DNA from: Begonia masoniana
Taxonomy: Eukaryota > Streptophyta > Magnoliopsida > Cucurbitales > Begoniaceae
Assembly: GCA_022432975.1 (NCBI GenBank)
Contig: CM039512.1
Coordinates: 28,877,171 to 28,941,170 of the forward strand
Length of the DNA stretch: 64,000 nucleotides
Direction of reading: 5' to 3'
Position 1 is the first letter of the stretch; every line of letters begins with the position of its first letter. A program made the translations under genes and the position numbers. The notes beneath the pieces were generated by a model. It did no database searches. It worked only from the letters and a program-made list of their open reading frames with translations, and had not been told where the DNA came from. Of this stretch, positions 56,421 to 64,000 are shown piece by piece.

Positions 56421-57441
56421 TGTCAAGACCCGAAACCCGATTGGTCAAGAATTTCGTAAAATCGTATTCGTAATAAAAAATGTCAACCCAATTCTTTTTT
56501 TTTTTGTATATATATATACATATTTATATACGTTATTAAAGAAATTCCAATCAAAATCGAAGTCATTTAAAATCTTTTGGGGAAAATTTATTTAGAGAGA
56601 AGAATTAACAGACAATCGGAATGACTTCATCCGTTCACATCCACCGCTCAACAGTAATATCCCACATCTACCGATGACGTCAGCCGGATGACTCATTCAC
56701 CCAGCATCCACCGGTCAGTAACACTCAACTTCCATCGATGACGTCAGCCGGATTACTCGTTCATCCACCATCCACCGATCAACAATACTCATATCTTCCG
56801 GTGACGTCAGCCAGATGACACATTCATCCACCATCCACTGATCATCATAAACATACAACATCCACCGGTGTACTTACACACTCAACATCCACCGGTCAGA
56901 CCACGTGTTACTCACATGACTTCATTAACTCGGCAAACAACATCTACCGCTCACATTCATAGAACACATCCACCGATGATGTCAGCCGAATGACTCAATC
57001 ACCTAGAATCTACTGATCAATAATACTCAACATCTTCAGGTGACGTCAGCCGGATGACGCATTCATCCAGCATCCACTTCTCATCAGTAACCAAACATCT
57101 ACCGATTATTGATCAAAGTTGAGACTTCAATTCTTTCCCTCCTTCTTTCTAAAACTTAACTCCCTTTTTCCAAAAATCCTCATACACATAGACCTCGCAA
57201 TCCTTAACTTAAATTCATAGCGGAAGACTTATCACATAGATAAGATTCTTAAATCTGGAACCTACTTAAGCTTAAACTCGTACTTAATAAGTCAAATATC
57301 TGTTAACATAAAGAAATGCTTTTCCCATTCATGAAATCTTATCATAGATCTTACTAAATCGTACTGAAAGCAACACACCGCGGGTTAAAAATCGCTTCCC
57401 AGCCACAAATCATCACCATAAGCAGCAACCAGCAACCAAAC

Positions 57442-57495
57442 CTAAGCATTTCCTTCTAAAGTGAAGTCCCCACCTGCTGTTTCGTCACCTACATC
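57442..57495 (-). other. conserved 18-codon LTR frame (F)
   Basis: Reads DVGDETAGGDFTLEGNA then TAG; 54 nt. Confidence 0.5.
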
Positions 57496-58626
57496 ATAAG
57501 GTTCAAACTATAAGCCTACTGTTTAGTAAGGAGTGCAATAAATACATGCATGCTCATGAATACATACTTGACAAAATCATGTTTACATCTTTTATTCAAG
57601 TCGGGAATCATGTTTGTATTCACATTCATATTCATATCTTGAGAATCATATTCTTGTTCATCGTTTTCATATCATGGATTAAGGAGAAGTTTATGCCGAA
57701 GGGGGTAGGCAGAGTGTGTGTACATGGCCCATGCGGGCAAGAATCATGGTCCATCCCTGGACAGTGACATGGCCAAACCGCCCCCAACTCTCACTTAATC
57801 AGGGTTTCATACGTTTCATTCTTTTTGTTTCATTCATAAAGGAGTATGCGTGTAAAACATTTTGTATACTCAGTAAATAAATCATGATGCATGGACATAA
57901 ATATTCTCAAAACATGAGACCATGGAAGGAGTCGTTCATCAGAAAACAGAGCATACACTATTCCAAACATTATACTAAAACAGACAATTTTCCAAACATA
58001 ATCGAATATCATAAACAAACTCAACCTACTACCCTTGTGATGTAGGACCTTAATGGCAGGAAATCTTAACACACTCACTTCCTGGATTCCTTAGCAATGT
58101 CTTTCCTTCACTTGGAGCTTTTTCCCCACCTAAGACATTTCACGTATTAATGTAAGAAAACAAATCCTAAGTAGTCTAATATTCTAGAATGGTAGCTTTC
58201 TAACTAAGTATATATCCTAGAAGTCTAACTCATTTCCATTCGAGCATTATATCAGTCACCTAGTGTGCATAAAAACCTCAGCTAAACGATAATGGTGTTC
58301 GGGTTCACCAACTACCCAGGCTCAGCCAACGTTCATTATTTCTACTTATTATCTACAACAATTATAAATGCTATGTTAATAGTTATAACTACCATGATAC
58401 TACAACTTCCTCAGAAGACCCGAATCTAAATCTCTAATCAACTCTCAAATGACTAATCAGTAAACATATTATACAAATCTTACCTCGAGCTTGGAGTATC
58501 GGAAGAAATCCAAACGAAGTTGATCGCTGGAGGAAGAACAGAGAAGGGAGCTGAGGGGAGAGAGAGTCAACAGAGAGAGGAAAGCTGGCTGGTGGAGGTT
58601 TGTGAGGTTTTAGGATTTCCATTTTC

Positions 58627-58634
58627 TATTTATA
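58627..58634 (-). promoter_or_regulatory. LTR TATA box (F)
   Basis: TATAAATA followed by GAAAATGG on the minus strand, about 170 bp from the LTR start, matching A. Confidence 0.65.
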
Positions 58635-58805
58635 CACTTAATGAGCCAGGCTTAATTACAAGTTTGCCACCAAACCTAATTTTATAAAGAGAACTGATTA
58701 AACTTTGGCGCCTAATTCTCGACCAAAGAAATATATGCACAGATGGCAGTTAATTCCGTTTCGTTAAAAGAAAGTTCACCTGCTCGAAGTTGTCGGGTGT
58801 TACAT

Positions 58806-58817
58806 CCACCCCTCCTT
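58806..58817 (-). promoter_or_regulatory. polypurine tract of F
   Basis: AAGGAGGGGTGG on the minus strand, next to the 3' LTR. Confidence 0.85.
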
Positions 58818-58845
58818 AAATAAAATTTTTGTCCTAAAAAATTGT

Positions 58846-61697
58846 TCAGACAAATAGCTCTGGATACTTGTCCAACATGTCCTGCTGTCGTTCCCACGTG
58901 GCTTCTTCAACGCCATGATTCGTCCACAGAACCTTTACTAGTGGAATTTTCTTATTTCGCAAGATCTTAATTGCAGACTCTAAAATTTGTACCGGTTTCT
59001 CTTCATACATTAAGGTCGGCTGAATTTTGATTTCTGTTGGCTTAACAACAAGCGTCGAGTCACGTATGCATTTCCTTAGCATAGACACATGAAAGACATT
59101 ATAAATCTTTTCTAGCGAAGAAGGCAACTGTAACTTATAAGCTTTATTACCAATCTTTGCCAAAATGGTCCAATGAATCGTGGATTAAGCTTTCTTTTCT
59201 TACCGAACCGCATAACTCCTTTGAACAGTAAGATCTTTAAGAAAACCTCATCCCCGACAGTAAACTCAAGGCTCCTCCTTCTCTAATCCACATAACTCTT
59301 CTGTCGGCTTTGTGCAGTCATTATTCTTTTCCTAATAATGGCGATCTTGTTCGACATCTGTTGCAAAATCTCGGGGCCTAAGAGCTTCGCTTCGCCAACT
59401 TCATCCCAGTACAAAGGCGATCTACATTTTCTACCATACAGCGCTTCATAAGGTGTCATACCGATGGTGGACTGGTAACTATTGTTGTAGGAGAATTCAA
59501 CCAGAGGCAGATACCGACTCCATGATTCTTGAAACTCCAGCACGCATGCTCTTAGCATATCCTCTAGTATCTGAATGGTTCTCTCTGATTGACCATCTGT
59601 TTGTGGATGAAATGCAGTGCTGAAAGATAACTTTGTACCTAGCGTGCCTTGCAGGCTTTTCCAAAATCGAGAAGTGAATCTGGGATCACGATCGGAGACA
59701 ATGGATATCAGGATTCCATGTTACCTAATAATCTCCTGAACGTACAGGTTCGCAAACTGGTCCATCGTATAAGTCATCTTTACAGGTAGAAAGTGAGCTG
59801 ATTTCGTCAATCTGTCAATTACTACCCAAATACCATCATGGCCCTTAGTCGTCTTTGGTAATCCCACCACAAAGTCCATGGCAATATTTTCCCACTTCCA
59901 TTCAGGGATCGGTAAGGGTTGAAGGGTACCTCTTGGCCGTTGATGCTCTGCTTTGACCTGCTGGCATATCAAACATGACTCTACATAATTGGCAACATCC
60001 TTTTTTAGATTTGGCCACCAATAATGTAACTTTAAGTCCCGATACATCTTGGTGTTCCCAGGATGTACAGAAAATGGTGACGAGTGTGCCTCAACCAAAA
60101 TTGACTTACGTATCTCCTCATCACATGGAATGTACCATCGATCTCTAAACTTAAAAATTCCATCCTCAGAAAGATTGAACTCAGAGGAAGTGTCCTTCGA
60201 CTTACTCACTATAATATTCTTTTCTTTTGAATCCTTCTGTTGTGCCTCTTTGATCTTCTCCAAAATAGTTGGCCGAATAGATAATGTCGAAAGCAAGGCC
60301 GACAGTTCTGGAACTATCTCCAACTCAAATTTCTGAACTTCAACTCTCAAGGGCAATGACATGGCTGACATAGCAGGCTGCATCTTCTTTGACATCCTGC
60401 TTAATGCGTTGGCAACCGCATTGACCTTACTAGGGTGGTACTTAATTTCAAAGTCATAATCCTTTACAAATTCCAGCCAACGCCTCTGCCTCATGTTTAG
60501 CTCTTTTTGAGTAAAAAGATACTTCAGGCTCTTGTGGTCCAAAAACACTTCACACTGCTGGCCATGCAAATAGTGCCTCCAAATTTTCAATGCAAAAACA
60601 ACAGCGGCTAATTCTAAATCGTGAGTGGGATAATTCTGCTCATAACTTTTTAACTATCTGGAAGCATACGCTACAACATTTCCTTCTTGCATTAGGACAC
60701 ACCCCAAATCAACTTTGGATGCGTCACAATAAACACTGAACTTTCCTCCTTCAGTTGGGTGTGTCAAAAGAGGGGATGTTGTTAACTTTAGTTTTAATGT
60801 CTGAAAACTATCTTCACAGGCTCCAATACAAGAGTACTTGGTGTCCTTTGTTAAACTTGTTAAGGGTTTGGCTATCATAGAAAATCCCTTAATAAACTTC
60901 CTATAATAACCTGCCAAACCAAGAAAACTACGGACCTTGCTGGCATTCTTTGGTTGAGGCCAATCCTTAACTGCATGAATTTTTGTTGGATCTACTGATA
61001 TGCCCTCAGCTGAAATGACATGACCCAAAAAGTTGACCTTGTCCAACCAGAACTCATATTTGGATAACTTGGCATATAGTTGCTGCTGTCTTAAGGTTAT
61101 CAACACTACCTTTAAGTGTTCTGCATGATCAGTTTTAGTCTGTGAGTATATAAGGATGTCATCAATGAATACAATCACAAACTTGTCCAAGTATTCACAG
61201 AACACCCGATTCATCAAATCCATAAAAGCTGCATGTGCGTTCGTTAGTCCAAACGACATTACAAGAAATTCGTAATGTCCATATCGGGTTCTGAATGCTG
61301 TCTTCGGTATATCTCTCTCCTTAACCTTCAATTGGTAATAGCCCGAACGTAAGTCGATTTTTGAGAACACTTTGGCCCCTTGTAATTGGTCAAATAAATC
61401 ATCAATTCGAGGTAAAGGGTACTTATTCTTGATTGTCAGTTTGTTCAACTCCCTGTAATCAATACACATCCGAACGGATCCGTCCTTCTTCTTAACAAAT
61501 AAAACAGGTGCACCCCAGGGAGAACAACTAGGGCGAATAAATTCTTTGTCTACTAACTCTTGCAATTGAGTCTTTAGTTCCTTCAATTCAACCGGTGCCA
61601 TATGGTAGGGATTCTTAGACACAGGTAATGCTTCATGATACGTATCAATCACAAATTCAATTTCTCTATCGGGTGGTAACTCGGGCAAGTCATCCAA
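58846..61697 (-). pseudogene. gypsy F pol (RT, RNase H, integrase, chromo-like)
   Basis: RT open from 61697 to 60654 (347 codons) with [21 protein letters not shown] (61158-61169) and into RNase H ([14 protein letters not shown]). A stop at 60654 (Gln to TAG), then RNase H end and integrase open for 289 codons (60590-59721) with zinc finger and [15 protein letters not shown]. More stops before 59558 and at 59283; a frame change in the 59163-59283 gap; chromo-like tail 59163-58846 ending PELFV. Very close to A in sequence. Confidence 0.92.
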
Positions 61698-63253
61698 AAA
61701 TACCTCAGGAAACTCTCAGACCATGTGAATATCTTGAAGTTCTACCTTATCCTTCACCCGTATATCAATCATGCTAGCTAGATAACTCACACAACCATTT
61801 TTCAGTAATCGCTGGGTTTTTAATGAAGATATAATTGGCATCTTACTTGATTTTGGGATGGCTTGAAAAGAATACCAATCCCCATTCGGGGGTCTGAATT
61901 CAACTAGACCAGTTCTACAGTTGATTGTGGCATAATGTCTGAATAACCAGTCCATACCCAAAATGACTTTGTATCCCTTCGTATCAATTAAAATCAACTC
62001 TACATATATCTCTTTGTCCCCTACTAATACAATTTCACCATTTACTACTTGTTCAGAATGTAAGGATTCTCCCAATGGTAACATGACACTAAACGACTTA
62101 TCGGCCAGAAGAGTCCATAAATTATAACTGCATGCAAATGTAGTTGCTACGAAAGAATGGGTAGCACCGGTATCTATAAGTGTGTATGCGGGTTTACCAC
62201 AAATCTTAATCATACCTGTTATAACTGTTTGCTGTTCCGCATCATCATCTTCCATCATGGCGAAAACTCTAGGTGCCACCCTTGTACGATTCGTATCCGG
62301 CGGCATTGGACAATCCTTCACAATATGGCCAACCTTGTCACACCTATAACAACGGCCCGTGTCTATGCATTCTCCATAATGATTCTTCTGACAGGTAGAA
62401 CATAGAGGGGCTTGAGGTCGTTTTCCTTTCCCTTGGTCATCATTTGGATTGAAGGGCCTCTTCACACCTTTCTGTTGTTGCTGTGGTCCCCTGTTCTGTT
62501 GTGGCTGCCAACCTTTGACCTAACATGGTGGTGGCTGAGCTTCTCTGATAAACTTCCTTGGGAGATCGCATTGCCCCTGCACTGTTATCTCAACATCTTC
62601 CAATTCCAAAGCCTTAGCAGCCACCTCAGAATAAATTATATTATGGATCCCTGCAGTCTTCACTCCCCTAAACAGGTTTGGCTTCAATCCTTGAACTCAT
62701 TGATGAATCTTATCTTCTTCATCCTCCAACAAACGGGGTGCAAAACGGGACAAGCCTCGAACTTACAAATATAGTCCGCCACAGAACCGGTTTGGCGCAA
62801 CTGCATAAACTCCATTTTCTTACTAGCCTGAACAGCTCGGCTAAAGTACTTGTTAAAGAAAGCAATCTTAAACATTTCCTAGGTCATAGTTCTCACGTTA
62901 GTAGTGCTCCGGATTGAGTCCCACTAATGCCTTGCATCCAGTTCTAGGTGGAAAACAGCATATGTGATCTTGTCTCCTTCATCAACCTTTGCATACATGA
63001 ACATGTCCTCAATTTTCTGAATCCATTCCTCAGCATAGATAGGATCCGAAACTCGACCATTAAATGTTGGTGGTTGAAGTTGGTGAAAACGTTTGCCACC
63101 ATAGTCATGGGTTGCATTCGAACTAGAGTTCCCTTGTTCTTCCCTAGTAGCCACAAGTTGTTCAATCTAGCGGGATTGACGAATAACCAACTCCGTTAGT
63201 TGGGCAATAGTGTTACTATCTTCATTGCATTCTTTCTGTTGACCTCTTACCAT
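61698..63253 (-). pseudogene. gypsy F gag and protease
   Basis: Start chosen at ATG 63251-63253 (MVRGQQ), just after the intron-like segment. A TAG (Gln codon) near 63169 interrupts early; gag domain with YAEEWIQKIEDMF and FKIAFFNKYF; stops near 62922 and 62684; a frame change between 62684 and 62465; knuckles CSTCQKNHYGEC and [14 protein letters not shown]; protease [12 protein letters not shown] with intact DTG (62166-62174). A stop at 61716 separates it from RT. Confidence 0.9.
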
Positions 63254-63263
63254 CTTGGAAATT

Positions 63264-63326
63264 CTAACATATTATCATAAACACATCTTAATTTTGAATG
63301 ATATTACTAAAATTGTAAACGCTTAC
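63264..63326 (-). other. intron-like leader segment of F (63 nt)
   Basis: GCAACT/GTAAGC to ATATGTTAG/A on the minus strand, 10 nt upstream of the gag ATG. Confidence 0.48.
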
Positions 63327-63399
63327 AGTTGCTAGAGAGTACTCATGTGGTGATTTGTGCTGGTAGGCAGTCTACAGAACCGATTTTAAAACCTGGGTT

Positions 63400-63411
63400 G
63401 CTCTGATACCA
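63400..63411 (-). promoter_or_regulatory. primer-binding site of F
   Basis: TGGTATCAGAGC on the minus strand, four bases from the LTR. Confidence 0.9.
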
Positions 63412-63415
63412 TAAT

Positions 63416-64000
63416 TGTCAAGACCTGAAACCCAACGAGTCTAGAATTTTGTAAAATCATATTCGTAATCAAAAACGTCAACCCAAAGTTTTTTTTCTTA
63501 TATATATATATATATACGTTCTTAAAGAAATTCCAATCAAATTCGAAGACATTTAAAATCATTTGGGGAAAATTTATTTAAAGAGAAGAATTAACAGACA
63601 ATCGAATGACTTCATCCGTTCACATCCACCGCTCATTTCTGTCGAGCGACATCCACCGCTCAACAGTAATATCCCACATCTACCGATGACGTCAGCCGGA
63701 TGACTCATTCACCCAGCATCCACCGGTCAGTAACACTCAACTTCCACCGATGACGTCAGCTGGATGACTCGTTCATCCAGCATCCACCGATCAACAATAC
63801 TCACATCTTCCGGTGACGTCAGCTGGATGACACATTCATCCAGCATCCACCGATCATCATAAACACACAACATCCACCGGTGAACAGTAACACTCAACAT
63901 CCACCGGTCAGACCACGTGTTACCCACGTCACTTCATTAACTCGACAGACGACATCTACCGCTCACATTCACATAACACATCCACCGATGACGTCAGCCG
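63416..64000 (-). repeat. 5' LTR of F, partial
   Basis: Starts TGTCAAGACC and follows the 3' LTR copy closely, with one extra TTTCTGTCGAGCGACATCC segment near 63636. Leaves the window within the TGACGTCA motif region. Confidence 0.92.

Larger units (their letters stand above)
56421..58804 (-). repeat. 3' LTR of F
   Basis: 2,384 bp; plus-strand ends TGTCAAGACCC and GGTGTTACA. Dense ATCGGTGGATG/TGACGTCAGC motifs at 56620-57110, the conserved frame, an exon-like 48-nt segment (58082-58129) and a TATA box. A TATATATATA run lies near 56510. Confidence 0.93.
56421..64000 (-). mobile_element. Ty3/gypsy element F (runs off the window)
   Basis: Inserted in the D 3' LTR (expected target duplication GATGG, 56416-56420). 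3' LTR, PPT, full internal region, PBS and the first 585 bp (plus-strand left part) of the 5' LTR. Same family as C and A by protein, PPT and LTR core. Confidence 0.93.

Overview
The window is repeat-dominated nuclear DNA of a flowering plant, most likely a eudicot. It holds almost nothing but LTR retrotransposons: Ty3/gypsy elements of chromovirus (Tekay/Del-like) type with 2.3-2.7 kb LTRs, Ty1/copia elements, and two small non-autonomous Cassandra-type TRIMs with 5S-rRNA-like LTR segments. All full-size elements whose leader is visible have a primer-binding site matching plant initiator-Met tRNA (TGGTATCAGAGC). I see no ordinary host gene, tRNA gene, true rRNA gene or CRISPR array. Every gag-pol copy is broken by stops and frameshifts.

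Layout. (1) 1-8265: a copia pol relic on the minus strand (5597-8265) was entered by Cassandra-1 (5122-5595), whose 5' LTR was then cut by gypsy element A (3' part, 1-5121). (2) 8266-15958: non-coding DNA with a GATCGATC-rich tandem repeat, a rearranged three-LTR Cassandra-2 (9164-10682, TSD CGTTA), about 4.8 kb where I recognise no gene, and a decayed gypsy integrase scrap. (3) 15959-64000: a nested cluster. Copia-2 (from 15959) is split by gypsy B (18137-31492, TSD GAAAT); B's 3' LTR holds a solo LTR S1 (19071-23100, TSD CGTTT) carrying a perfect 27-bp satellite. Copia-2 is split again by gypsy G (33177 on), G by gypsy D (36129 on), D by a solo LTR E (41457-53716, TSD ATGCG), and E by complete gypsy C (41474-51254, TSD TAAAC). 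D's 3' LTR is cut by gypsy F (56421 to beyond the window).

What is unusual lies in the LTRs and leaders. Eight distinct LTRs (A, S1, B, G, D, E, C, F) share a short reading frame of 18 codons (21 in D) that starts at a splice-acceptor-like TGTAG/GT and ends at the same place with three different stop codons. Upstream of it, seven LTRs (not examined in E) carry a 44-51 nt segment bounded by splice-like signals. Five elements have a GT...AG segment of 60-64 nt just 5' of the gag start. Together these suggest a spliced, possibly coding LTR leader. B, D and E also share a hairpin with compensated changes, and several LTRs have multiplied short motifs (ATCGGYAGATG, TGACGTCA, GATCGATC).
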